64,000 nucleotides of DNA, from contig BCIM01000014.1 of the NCBI GenBank assembly GCA_039545315.1, forward strand, positions 1-64,000. The letters run 5' to 3'. Below the pieces are notes generated by a model that had not been told where the DNA came from, searched no databases, and saw only the letters and a program-made list of their open reading frames with translations. This document shows positions 32,376-43,168 of the stretch, piece after piece. The stretch comes from Kondoa malvinella (taxonomy: Eukaryota; Basidiomycota; Agaricostilbomycetes; Agaricostilbales; Kondoaceae). The position numbers were made by a program, and so were the translations under genes. The stretch's first letter is position 1. Each line of letters begins with the position of its first letter.

Positions 32376-33281
32376 CTAGCTGCCAATGCGGTATGCATCA
32401 TAGATCACTGTGACCGATTAGCTGGAGGGACAGAACACGAAAGACAGGACGTACCTGCGTTTCCACGACGAGTGCCACTGCCGATCCACATCGCAGTGTT
32501 GGTCCAATTGTAACGCACATCTCCGGTCTCCATGTAGATGTAAAGCAAGACTGTTCATCAAGCGTCAAGGACAGCTCTTTGACCTAGGGTGAGACTCACA
32601 TTGATACTCAAAGGGCGAGACAGCTGAAGCAGTAGCTGTATTGAAGAGTCTCGCCAGGACGTCAGGCGTTCCTGTTCGCCAACCATACGTAGCCAGAGTC
32701 TGCTCTTCGCAGTGAGACAGAGGCTGCACAGCAAGGGACAGGTCCGTACAAGATAGGCAGGCTCTTCATCTGCCGTTTTGATCAAGTAGCGAGTGTCTAG
32801 CTGAGTCGCACCACTAGGTAAAACAAGCTCTGTCATGTTGGAAATCAGGCATTGCTACCTTGCATGGCTCGACAGCACTCACGGTTATCTTGACCACCTC
32901 CTACGAGACTAGCATTTGCCCAGGTTGCACTGAAATAGTTTCCGGCTGCCGGTGCATCGTTCGAGGTGTTAAAGTTAACCCAGCGCCTGGCATATGTATC
33001 AGCTTGAGAATTCTCAGCTCAGAGCAGCAGGTCAGCTACCTCAGGCCGCCATCTACATTGCCAACGACCAAAGGGTCAAAGAGAGAAACAGACAGACGAA
33101 AGTCGGCTGTCAAAGTAGGCTTGGGCAGACCAAGAGCTCGACACTTGAAGTCTTCGGGTAGACCGCTGGTGTAGGTACAATTATCGCCAGCGACCCCATT
33201 CTCTGCATCAGGCACGGAAGCAGCCCTTGCGCCAAAGACAGCAAGCAGAGCAGACAGGCATAGAGCAGCGTGTGATCGCAT
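32376..33281 (-). CDS. Secreted DUF3237 domain protein
   Basis: Begins with a clear signal peptide MRSHAALCLSALLAVFGARA (h-region LSALLAVF, cleavage likely after the ARA). Mature N-terminus SVPDAENGVAGDNCTYTSG. Then the DUF3237 fold: LFDPLVVGNVDGGLR, GATQLDTRYLIKTADEEPAY, the segment RTPDVLARLFNTATASAVSP-like in spliced frame, YNWTNTAMWIGSGTRRGN and the end VIYDAYRIGS. DUF3237 is a small beta-barrel family of unknown reaction found in bacteria and fungi; secreted versions are common in fungi. Five or so exons. Divergent from the PEX11-family gene to its right. Confidence 0.8.
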
Positions 33282-33395
33282 GATTGCACTGTGTGTATGA
33301 GATTCGAGAGGAAGAACCAGTGAAGCGCGTAATATAGTAGAGCGGCCCCGCTGGAAAGGTAGAAACTTTAAGAGACCAGACTAGCCGATCAAGCC

Positions 33396-33539
33396 ATGTC
33401 GCTGGCAGAAAGGTATCGGCTATTGATCAAAGCGAGGACTTGGCTACTTTACCAACCGAGAAGGGCCGCTGATGATGACGGTCAAGAGACAGGGAACGCG
33501 TCCAAACAGACAAACAGCTCTGGCGGGAAGAGGTCATAG
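33396..33539 (+). CDS. Small ORF upstream of the PEX11 gene, doubtful
   Basis: A 47-codon ATG frame MSLAERYRLLIKARTWLLYQ, then disordered to GGKRS. The start SLAERYRLLIKART distantly recalls an LYR-type helix, but the characteristic downstream residues are missing. It may be the first exon of a small spliced gene or a chance frame in the intergenic region. Confidence 0.2.
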   Translation: MSLAERYRLLIKARTWLLYQPRRAADDDGQETGNASKQTNSSGGKRS

Positions 33540-33641
33540 ATAGACGATTTGTTTTGCGCTAGACAAGTACAAGCCTCGGACCGGCGAGCGCACATTGAGA
33601 CGTTCGAAATAGATCACCAGTGTACCATCGGAATACGAGAA

Positions 33642-34651
33642 ATGTCGCGCTTGCTCTCCAACAAAGACTTCGACTCGAAATACCGGGAAACCATGTCATT
33701 GCATCTCTTGCAGCCGCCCACTCCCAGACTTGATAGGCTGGTCAAGTTGGGGTCCAGTTGGTCAGGAACGGACAAACAGTGCGCTCTGTCGAAATCACGA
33801 GATATGCAACAAGGGTGTTGACATGTGATAAAAAGGTTTATGCTTCTTCAATACGCAAGCAAGCTGGTCTCGCTCGCCTTGAATCCTCGCGCTCTTCCTG
33901 GTGGAAAGTCACACAGTGTCGCCGCATCGCTCGGTCGACTCAGTGCTCTCATCAGCGATCACCGCACCTTGCTTCGTTTGTTTGGACTTGCGCCTATTCT
34001 AAAGTGGTACAGCACTTCAAATGACCCAAAGAGCAAAGTATCCGACAGCTCGACACTGGAGCAGCTCCAGATCTTGTCCATGCTGGTCTACTACCCTGTA
34101 TGGCTCTCCAATGTCTTCGCCTCTCGCCTTTGCGCTGAGTCCTTTACTTCTTAGCTCGAGCATGTCTGCTATTTCGCCTCACATGGCATCATTACCGGCA
34201 TCAAGAAGTCTACGTTAGAAAAGATGTCGTTGCTGTCCTGCCGGGCTTGGGCAGTCTATGTCTTTCTCGATCTCTTCAAGGGCTACAGAAACAATGCTTC
34301 CACATCTTACGAGATAGCGACCATCCAGTCAGCTTCAGGCCGAGGCGAGAACGATGCTTCCAGGAGAGCTAGTCTGGTCGCATTGAGAGAGAATGCCAAC
34401 ACGATCAGGAATGAAGCGATTACCAATCTGTGCTATGCGCCTTTGACCCTGCATTGGTAAGTTTTCTTTAGCGTCGATCTATATCCATCTGAACATGGAC
34501 GCCAGGTCGGTACCGAATGGGCTGTACTCGAACGAGATGTGGACTCAAGTATTTGGGACTCTAGCAGCGGTAAGTCTTTGTCTTGCGCAGAAACTGCTCG
34601 GCTGAAACATCTATATTCGAACAGGCCTGGCAGCTGAAGCAGCTCTGGTGA
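33642..34651 (+). CDS. PEX11C: Peroxisomal membrane protein of the PEX11 family (PEX11C/GIM5 type)
   Basis: PEX11 proteins insert amphipathic helices into the peroxisomal membrane to elongate and divide it. Blocks: PTPRLDRLVKLGSSWSGTDK, Q-FMLLQYASKLVSLALNPRA after an intron, HRTLLRLFGLAPILKWYSTS, STLEQLQILSMLVYYPVWLS, LEHVCYFASHGIITGIKKST with LSCRAWAVYVFLDLFKGYRN, AITNLCYAPLTLHW, and VPNGLYSNEMWTQVFGTLAA. The end is AWQLKQLW. Order and the LEHxxYxxSHG motif match the PEX11C branch. Start taken at 33642 (MSRLLSNKDFDSKYRETM); the in-frame ATG at 33693 is an alternative. Confidence 0.83.
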
Positions 34652-34728
34652 TGAATGGGCGTGCAAGGTGAAGGGCAGAATACAATGTCGAAAAGCTTGT
34701 TCCATTGCAACGATATATATACCAAAGC

Positions 34729-37700
34729 ATGTCTTCAGGTCGCGGATCTCGAGGCAGAGGCCGTCGTAGAGGTGGATCTAACACCAGAGGAGACTCACGC
34801 GGCAAGAACTGGTCCACAACCTTGCCCTCGTCGCTTGAAAGCGAGCTTATTGAAAATGGATCATTGAAAGCGAATTATGCTTCAAGAGGTCGAGGAGGGC
34901 GTAAGGAGCGTAGAAAGGATGATCGGCAGGAAGCAAAGTTGAGGAAACAAGCTTGGTTCAACAGCAGCAAGAAGCCGGACGAGTCGAGTGATAAGCTGCA
35001 GCAAAACGATGTCAAGGGCAAACGCAAACAACGGGAAGAGCCTGAGCTGTCTGACGATGAGCGAGTTGAGAAGCCTACCTCTGCTCCTCCAAAGAAGAAG
35101 GCAAAGAAGCAACAGCCAGCCGTCGAATCTGACAAACCTTCCAGGTCAAAGAAGATTACTGCCGATGCGCAAACCCCTCTGTCTCGTCTGCTAGCTAAGC
35201 AAGGAGGCTCTGATCCACAGCCGTCTACAAGCAGGCCTAGAGCATCAGGCTCAAGATCTGCTGTCGAAGACACGGAAGATCAGGAAATCGCTTGGCTGGA
35301 ATATACTCTGGGTATGGGCAAGAAGAACAGCAAGCACTTGGCATCAGAGATGCAAGAAGACGGGCTTGATGGTCAGCTTGTCTGTCTGTTGAATTCTGCA
35401 CAAGCTCATGGTTCACGCAGATCTCTTCGCCGACATTGATCGACTAGAAGTGACTCTGGCTGACAGCGACACAACCAAATTAGCTACGATAGGAGAGCCT
35501 ATGGAGGACGATAGCTCTGAGGGACATGTGTCTAATCATTCTGAGGTAGGCACGACTTCAGCTACCAGGTTTACATTTAACATTTCTGCTGATCCAGTCA
35601 GAAGAGGAGGACCGGGAGGATCTCGATGATCTCGTGTTCATGTCTGGTGACGATTCGGCCGAAGACGTTGACTTCAACAGCGACAACGAGTCTGAAGCGA
35701 CAGTCGAGGAGACTGAGGAAGCTTGGCAAGGCATCGATAGCTCTACTGAAGAAGCAACAGATGCAAGCAACACAGAAGGATCGATTTCTGGGCAGCCTTC
35801 GCTTCCTAATCAAGCTGCATCTGCCAATCCGGTTGAGACTGCGCTAAAAGCGAAATATGTACCTCCACATCTTCGCGCTCAAGCTATCGCGCCTTCAGCT
35901 CACAAAGCGTCAGAGCAAGATGTCCGGCTAAACCGCCTGCTCTCTGGGCAGCTTAACAAACTCTCGCCAACGAACATCGTGGTCATAGTCTCTCAGACTG
36001 AAGTATTGTACACTCAACATCCTCGGGCTCTGATCACGACTGCTTTGACGACATTGGTTGTTGATCGAGTAGCTGGCTCGCAAGATGTTTTAGGCGAAAC
36101 CAACATCCTTACCTTTGCGACCTTTGTGGCATCGTTCTACGGCAAAGGCATGGGCCTTCGAGAAAGCGTCATTACTGAATGTCTTCAGAGATGGGATAAC
36201 CGTAGCTCTGACGCTGGCAAAGAGCGCAACAACATTGTTCGCTTGTGGTCAAGGTTTTACAATTTAGGCGTGCTGGCCTGTCCTATGATCTATGGAGTCA
36301 TCAGAGAGTTGATAGAGGGCCAGATAGAGGGTCAACAGCTGGCGGAAGATGATGTGGAGGCTCTCCTCATCGTGATCAAGAGTATGTTTCTTGCTGTAAC
36401 ACCGAATCCGGTTCTGACGGGGTTTCCAGCTTCGGGCCACAAATTACGCTCAGATGATCCATCCGCTCTCAAGCAGATCACGCAGCTGGTAGAGCAAAAG
36501 TACAAGCTGTTTGGGACAACTAGCCTGAGGTATGTCAAAACGCCAGTGTACATTCGCCGTTACTGATTTCCCAGTAATAGCTCTCGAACGAAATTTATGA
36601 TCGAGACCTTGAACAACTTGAAAAACAATCGAATCAAAGCAGATCCTGGCTCTTCTGGGACTGGATCAGCAGCCTCGACTGAAGAAGGGATGCGGAAATT
36701 CTTGAATGGGTTAGCTAAGAAGCGAGGCGACTCTTTGCCAGAAGCTCTCCGCTTTACTTTAGAAGAACTACGGGCTAGCTCAACAAGGGGAAAGTGGTGG
36801 CAGACTGGCGCAGCCTGGTCGGGCAACCCTTTACAAGAAGCGAGCGCCAACGGAGGCATCTCACTAGCTCAGAAGGCAGCGACGGGTGATGCCAAGTGGG
36901 CAAAGCTAGCGAGAAAGCAAGGGATGAATACAGATATCAGGAGAGCTATATTCGTGGCTTTGATGGACAGCGAGGTAAGCTAAGATCCTGATTATGTGGT
37001 ATTGGTCTGATGCTTTATCATGCAGGACTACGTTGACGCTTGTGATCGAGTGCTTCAGATCGGGTTGACCGAGAAACAGCAACGCGAGGTGGTCAAGGTC
37101 ATCCTGCACTGCTGCGGAAACGTGACCTACAATGTACATGTTTCCAGGGAAAACAGCTGATAGATCTGCGTCTGATAGGAAAGCACTTACAACCCGTTCT
37201 ACTCTCTGGTCGTTCAGCGCATGCTCAACCAATCATCAAACGTTGCGCATTCTTTCGCAATTACCTTACAGTACGCCCTGTGGGATCTCTTTCGCGAGAT
37301 GGGCGAGTCGCAAGTTGGTGGGCAGGAGCGCTTAGCAGCTATAGAAGAGTCGGACGGGCAAAGCTCGGTGAACTCGCGTCGAGCGCAAAATATCGCGCGT
37401 GCATATGGCTGGTGGTTGGCCAAAGGCAATCTCAGCTTGACTATACTCAAGGTGAGTCGAGTTTTGCACATGTTTATGCACGGTCTGAATAACCTCTGCA
37501 GCCATTGCCTTTCGCCTCGCTCAAGCAAGAATCCCGAACTTTCATCAAGCATCTCTTTACGACCCTGTTCTTGTCAAGTCAAACTTCCTCGCCGATGCTG
37601 ACGAACAAGGTGCAACGTATCAAAAGCGAGACAATAGAGCAAGTCTTCCTGAAAGTAGCAGTGTTTGACAATCTGGCGCGAGGTCTCCGGTTTGTCCTCG

Positions 37701-37813
37701 AGACTGACTTTAGTGACGAGGCTTCAGGGAACGCGCAGATTACAGAGATGGCTCAGATTGCCTTGGATACGCTCAGTCTGGGTTCGGGCAGATCGTATAA
37801 TGATGTATATTGA
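34729..37813 (+). CDS. SGD1: Nucleolar MIF4G/MA3 protein Sgd1/NOM1
   Basis: Nucleolar protein required for 18S rRNA processing; binds the DEAD-box helicase Fal1/eIF4A3 through MIF4G. A basic, disordered N-terminus (SSGRGSRGRGRRRGGS; KKPDESSDKLQQ; PPKKKAKKQQPA) carries the motif IAWLEYTLGMGKKNSK typical of the family. An acidic linker precedes KYVPPHLRAQAI. The MIF4G domain runs from VRLNRLLSGQLNKLSPTNIV to the TKFMIETLNNLKNNRIKADP and LARKQGMNTDIRRAIFVALM segments. The MA3 domain contains DYVDACDRVLQIGLTEKQQR and ARAYGWWLAKGNLSLTILK, and the end is LDTLSLGSGRSYNDVY. About seven exons. Its stop lies 13 nt from the stop of the convergent EFM4 gene. Confidence 0.93.
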
Positions 37814-37826
37814 GCTGTGTGAAAGA

Positions 37827-38818
37827 TCACTTTGCATCCGTTTTGCGAAACACCACAGTAGCTGTTGTCGACCCTTGGTGGCCTCCAAAAGTGAAAGTCG
37901 GCTTGGCTATATGCGTCTCGTACGATAGATCTGGTTGGCAGTATGAGCCTGAGGTTGCTTTGGTAGGAAAGGCATCGGACCAGGCACATCAAATCGCTTC
38001 CGCAGTTCGGCGACTGTCCAATTACAACTCGTGATGAGAAAGACCGAGCCAGGAGAAAGCAGAGAGACAACGCTTTTGACATAATGCATAGCTGGAGTTT
38101 CGCTTGCTGTAGAATCGGCTGTAGACAGACATATAGCATCATATGTCTTTGCTAAGATGAGCGCATGGCGATCGATGAATAAGCTCTGACTGACACCTTT
38201 GTCTAGGATCAGCTCATAAGGGCCGGACAAGCCCGAGTCTTCAGAGAGGAAGTCGACCACCTGCCAATGAATACCGGACACGTCTTTGATTTTCGCTATG
38301 GACGTGGACAACTCGATAGAACCTTCGCTATAGTCGATGCCAGTCAAGCAGGATGTAGGATAGCCTTCTTCAGCCAGACGAAACAGCAGATGACCATTCC
38401 CGCAGCCGACTAGAAAACTGTTGAGCTTGAATCAGATGAATGCCAGCCAACAAACCATCTAAGATCCGCAGATCTACGCCTTCTGAGTACGGCACATTGT
38501 CACAAACCCAGTCAACCATAGTTTCTGCTGCTTCTTCGCCAAACCAGATTTCTCCCTGCCGAGAACTTTGAGCTGTTTGCAGCAGAAGACATCAAAGAGA
38601 GGGATAGAGACCTCGTCACCTATGTCCGCAAATGTTTTCACCTCTCGCCTGGCCAAAGGATCAAATTAACACAATTCATAAGCTCTTCTAGCTTCAGCGA
38701 ACTTGTACACGTCGTCCCAGTGCGCCTTCCGCCCTACTTGGTCTCGTATCAGCTGCCCACATAGCTACTCTCTTACTGTCGTTGACTTGCCCAGACGCGA
38801 TTCATTCAATTCGTCCAT
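37827..38818 (-). CDS. EFM4: Protein-lysine methyltransferase Efm4 (METTL10 family)
   Basis: SAM-dependent methyltransferase that modifies a lysine of translation elongation factor eEF1A. Exon 1 encodes MDELNESRLG and, via an inferred 57-nt GC-AG intron, joins RKAHWDDVYKFAEAR, reproducing the family SxLGxKxxWDxxY start. Then EIWFGEEAAETMVDWV, LRILDV-GCGNGHLLFRLAEE (motif I), CLTGIDYSEGSIELSTSIAK, DLILDKG-like PYELILDKGVSQSLFI (motif DKGT-like), FLITSCNWTVAELRKRF and the end ATVVFRKTDAK. Several introns around 45-60 nt. Motif I is complete. Confidence 0.9.
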
Positions 38819-38923
38819 CTCAAAGCGCTTGCCTTGCAGCCGGACTACAGCACAGCCCAATAGAAGAGTATAGGAAGCGAAGCCCGTCGGGTCACAAGTC
38901 ACTTGAAGACGTTCTCGGTAAAG

Positions 38924-40144
38924 ATGGCCGCCAAATCTCAAGCATCATCATCGTCAAAGAATCCCTATGCCATTAAATCCTCGTCCAAGCTATCCTTGCT
39001 GGCTGAAATCAAGTATGTCACAAGACCGGAACCTGTCGCAGCTGGCTGATAAGATGTGCAGCAAGCGGAAGAACGAGAGCAATGCAGACGCGACACCGCA
39101 CGCCTCCACGTCTAGCTATCAACAAGCGCCGAAGCGCGCTGGCACAGTCAGTCTACTCTATGCGGGCTGAATAGAGGTCAACAACTGAGCATGAATGTCA
39201 TCCTGTAGAAGAGTAAATGGCAGACCAACAAGGGCATTCTCGATCGAATGGCTGCAGATGAAGCAGCTCTAGCAACATCATCATCTTCTGGTTCAGCGCA
39301 CGTGAGACAATCAGTACTTATACAGAAGGCCAAGCTGTACGAGAAGCTACGGAAAGGCGACATGAGCGGTCTCACTGCTGGACAAAGAGCAACGCTGAAT
39401 GTCGACTTTGAGGCGAAGAACATGCAGGATTGGGACAAGGACGAGAGCTTGACAATACCTCGGAATGCTGCATACGAGAGTGGCAGCGAAGAGTATTCTG
39501 AAAGCGAAGAGGAAGGGCCTCAACCTGCCAGCAAGGTTAATCTACCTGCGTTTGTTCACTCGCACTGGCTCACACTTTCGATAGGGAGAAGACCTGGTCG
39601 AGATCACGGATGATTTTGGTCGTGCTCGAATGGTTCCAAGAAGTCAAGCGCCAAAACTTGCAAAGGCACCTACTCCGCCTCCGCCAGAGAGCAACTTCGA
39701 AGTTGATCCGTAAGTTATACTAATATACGCTCATGCATGGCTGATAAAAGAGTTTTGAACAGTGACAACGTGTATTACGGCGAGCAGATGGAGTTCCCAG
39801 TATACGAGCCCACAGCGGAAGAACTTCAAGCGCGACAGAAAGCACTCGGTATCGATGAACCTCTGTTCCAACACTATGACGCATCACAGGAAGTCCGAAC
39901 AAAGGGCGCATCTCATTTCCAATTTTCGAAAGACGAGGCGGAGAGAAAGGCGCAGATGGATGCTATCAAGCATGGACGGGCCGAAACTGAAAGGGAGATT
40001 GTCGCTGAAGATCGAAAGAAGACACTGGCAGATCAGGAAAAACAGGACAGGAAACAGCTGTTAGCAGACAAGAAGCGGAAACTGCTAGAAGTACGGGCCA
40101 AGATGGAAGAGCAGCCTGCAAAAGTGCGGAAGCTAGAGCAGTAG
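38924..40144 (+). CDS. CCDC174 family coiled-coil protein
   Basis: Conserved eukaryotic nuclear protein linked to RNA processing (associates with the exon junction complex in animals). Starts MAAKSQASSSSKNPYAIKSS, SKLSLLAEIK; then GILDRMAADEAALATSSSSG, HVRQSVLIQKAKLYEKLRKG, NVDFEAKNMQDWDKD; then ITDDFGRARMVPRSQAPKLA, the hallmark D-x-GR-R block. NVYYGEQMEFPVYEP and the charged helical end KRKLLEVRAKMEEQPAKVRK follow. Five exons. Divergent from EFM4 with about 105 nt between starts; convergent with PIF1 (73 nt between stops). Confidence 0.8.
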
Positions 40145-40217
40145 CATTTGTCCGATGGCTTCGATGTATCCTTGTAACATGTACATAGAGTCTGTAATCC
40201 AGACGTCCCTTCATCCT

Positions 40218-42954
40218 TCACCCAAACGTTTCGGCGTACCATTTAGTGACGATCGGGTGAGCTTGAACTGTCGCGGCGGTGAACCCTTTGACGGTCAAGG
40301 TGTCCATCGACGTCGCTCGAGATAGCGCGACGTAGGCCTGTCCCTTTTCAAAGACACCCGTAAGATCGATGAAGACGCGCTCGATAGTTTGGCCCTGTGA
40401 TGCATTTAGCTTATACTGCGAGCACCGCGATGGAGACCTACTTGAGACTTGTGAATGCTCAACGCCCACGAGAGGATGAGCGGCACTGTAACTTTCTCAG
40501 CGAAGCAAATGCTGAGAGTGAAAGAGCGTACCTTGAGACCGTTGGCATTCTAATTTACTGTCCGCATTCTCAACCGCGAACTCCATTGGCGGACACAGCA
40601 TTGTACAGCCATTCTCAAATTCGACGACTGGCCAGACTCCAGCTGGGACCTCCTTCTCCTTGCCATTCTTGGTCCGCGAAGCAGCCATGCTGCCTGTCCA
40701 TTCATTCTCGTTCTTCTTGTTACCCTCTTGAGCTTGCGCTATTTCTAGATCCATCTCATCTTCTTGGCCTTGCGCTTGAGCTGCTGACTTGAAGCCAATG
40801 ACTTTGCCTATGCTTCCGTTGACGAGTCTACTTTCTGCAAGATTCTGTCGCAAGAACTATGGTCAGATTGAATCGAGCACAAGCATTCTCACTCACTTTG
40901 ATGAGCATGACCTAGAGCGAGCCGCGAGCATCGACATAAGCGAACCGAAGTTGCTAATGAAATGGCTCCCGACTTACTTGGGCACCTTCTTTCAGCAATA
41001 GCTGGCTAACAGCCATAGTGTCCTGAACCCACTTGTCAGCAAGCGTTCACATGAAAAAACCGCAGCAGTCACTTTATCGAGCTTTTCAGTCGTTTTCTGA
41101 TCCTTTTGCATCTTGTTCATGTTGTCATGTTCTAGGTAAACACCACGGTAGTCTCTAGCCTGGAAAGAGCGCTGCTCGCCCTGCAACTTTCGCAATTGAG
41201 TCTCGTTGGCGCCTTGGACCCTGCCAGCCCAGCTCAGCATGAGTTCTCACGGAAAGCGTAAATACTTACTTGTAGTTGACAGGATAAAGCTGTACAGCTG
41301 CCGGCTGATCCCATCACGTCAGTGTTATACCAGGGATCGATGGTGGCTTTGACCTACGCCTGATTCGTAAGTCACATCTCGACGCAATTTCGAAAACGAT
41401 TTGATGGTCTGATCTGTCAGCTTTCCGCTTCGCATCTCGTTCAGCATGTCGACAAAGTCTTGACTCTTCTGTCGAAAGACTTGAGTCAAGTTGACCATGT
41501 TGCGGCCGAAGCATTTCTTCCATGAGCTAGCTTGAAATGCAAAGAGCGGAACTTTTTCTCCTTTCTTGCCCACAGGACTGTGCAAGACAGGCTGACATCA
41601 GGGGACCACAATCGCTGATACGAGGTTGCAGACTCACGGTCTGAGGCAGTCCAGAAGCATAAATGTGAGCGGATCCGACTCCTTGTGAATTAAGGTAGAC
41701 TGACAGCTGAAGAAGGCAGTCGCAAGCATAGACATGAGCGAACAGATGGTGCTACGAAGAGGCTGCAGAAGTTACCTGAAAGAAATCACCCGTAGTGATC
41801 AATTGAACTACAGTAAATTCAGTACGTGGGCAGGCTGCATCAATGATATCTTACTGCCGCCGAAAGGTTGATCTTCCTTGCCTCGAATTTTGCGAGCAAC
41901 GAATTCAAGCTTGTCAAAGAGCTCGCCGTCAATCATTGAGATCTCGTCGATGATGAGGGCTTGACATTCGTTCCATCGCCTTCTTGCTTTCGCTCCGTAC
42001 TGCCCTAGCAACTTGCCAAGACACTTCTCTTTTGGTTCTTTAGCCAAACCGAGACCAGCAAACGAGTGCAAAGTCGATCCGCCAATATTGACGCCAGCAA
42101 TGCCCGTAGACGCAGTAATGTATGTTTTGCGACCATCGGCGTTGAGTGTTTTGATGATTTCCCTCGTCAACACCTACTGACAGTCAGAAAGGTAGCAAGG
42201 GGAGAGTCGTAGGCTTACTGATTTGCCTGTTCCTGCACTCCCTGTTACGAATACATTCTCGCCGGCTCTTACCTGCCAGTCATTCAGTCAGGCCCGTTTA
42301 ACACAAACGAAAGTGAATACCATCCGCAGCACGCCAGCTTGCTGTTCGTTCAATTGAACGGGAGGTGGCGCAGGAGGGCCTTCTTCCAAGCCAGGGATAG
42401 CGTCAATGCTCATCTCCTGAGGTAGCTTAGAGGTGGATGCAACCGGAGGGGAAGAGGCATTTGAGGCGTAGACTACAGACGAGGCAGGTGCAGTTTGGCT
42501 CGACGAGTTCTTGGGAGGTGCGACAGCGATGCGATGCGATCGCTCTACTGGACTGTCTTGAGGAGCGCGAGCTGGATACGGGCTGTACCTGTTTGACTTG
42601 GACGGAGAGGGCGACAGAGCGATGATTTCGTTGTCTGGCTGTTGCTTGACAGGCGAAGGAGCCGGAGAGCTCAACAGGATTGGAGCATCATAGTTGCCCA
42701 GCCAGAACTTTGCTTCTTCTTCAGTAGGGAAACTTTCGACGCAAATGAGAATAGCGTGCACAAGTCACCGCGGATCGCTGACCTCTTGAAGACGGCCCCT
42801 GGAAAGCCTGTAACCATGGCAGAGCATTCTTCCCCTGCTAAGTTGTGAGCGGATTAACGAGTTGGGCTCGAGCTGGCATACAAGTTGCGACTATCTTTCG
42901 TCCTTGACTTCCTTTGCGAATGGCATACCATTTGGCACCTTTGCTCTTAGCCAT
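40218..42954 (-). CDS. PIF1: PIF1-family DNA helicase with N-terminal RNase H1-type hybrid-binding domain
   Basis: SF1B 5'-3' helicase of nucleus and/or mitochondria, acting on G-quadruplexes, R-loops, telomeres and Okazaki fragments. Spliced N-terminus MAKSKGAKWYAIRKGSQGRK then EECSAMVTGFPGAVFKS and FPTEEEAKFWLGNYDAP: the viroplasmin-like/RNase H1 hybrid-binding domain (WYAIRKG, EEC, GFPGAVFKSF, EEAKFWL). A proline/serine linker and helicase core follow: NEQQAGVLRMV, Walker A NVFVTGSAGTGKS, YITASTGIAGVNIGGSTLHS, Walker B ALIIDEISMIDGELFDKLEF, and the C-terminal SQGQTIERVFIDLTGVFEKG with AYVALSRATSMDTL (motif VI). It has over a dozen small exons; some middle joins are not traced base by base. 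The N-terminal domain is absent from the classic yeast Pif1 and is the notable feature. Confidence 0.88.
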
Positions 42955-43168
42955 GCTGGATAGTGACGCGTCTGGCCGTCTAGGACAGATGGTCGCCTAA
43001 AGTCTTCCGCAGACGAAAAACAACTCAAAGTCCGCGGTATCTACGCGTGCCGACGTGTCTCACGTCTAAGCTAAGCTGATGCAGGCTGTGCATTTCCATT
43101 CTCGCGCATTATTACTTGTAGTCTAGCCCGTGTATGACATGAAGCGAGTGCTTTGGTAGCACCATGAT

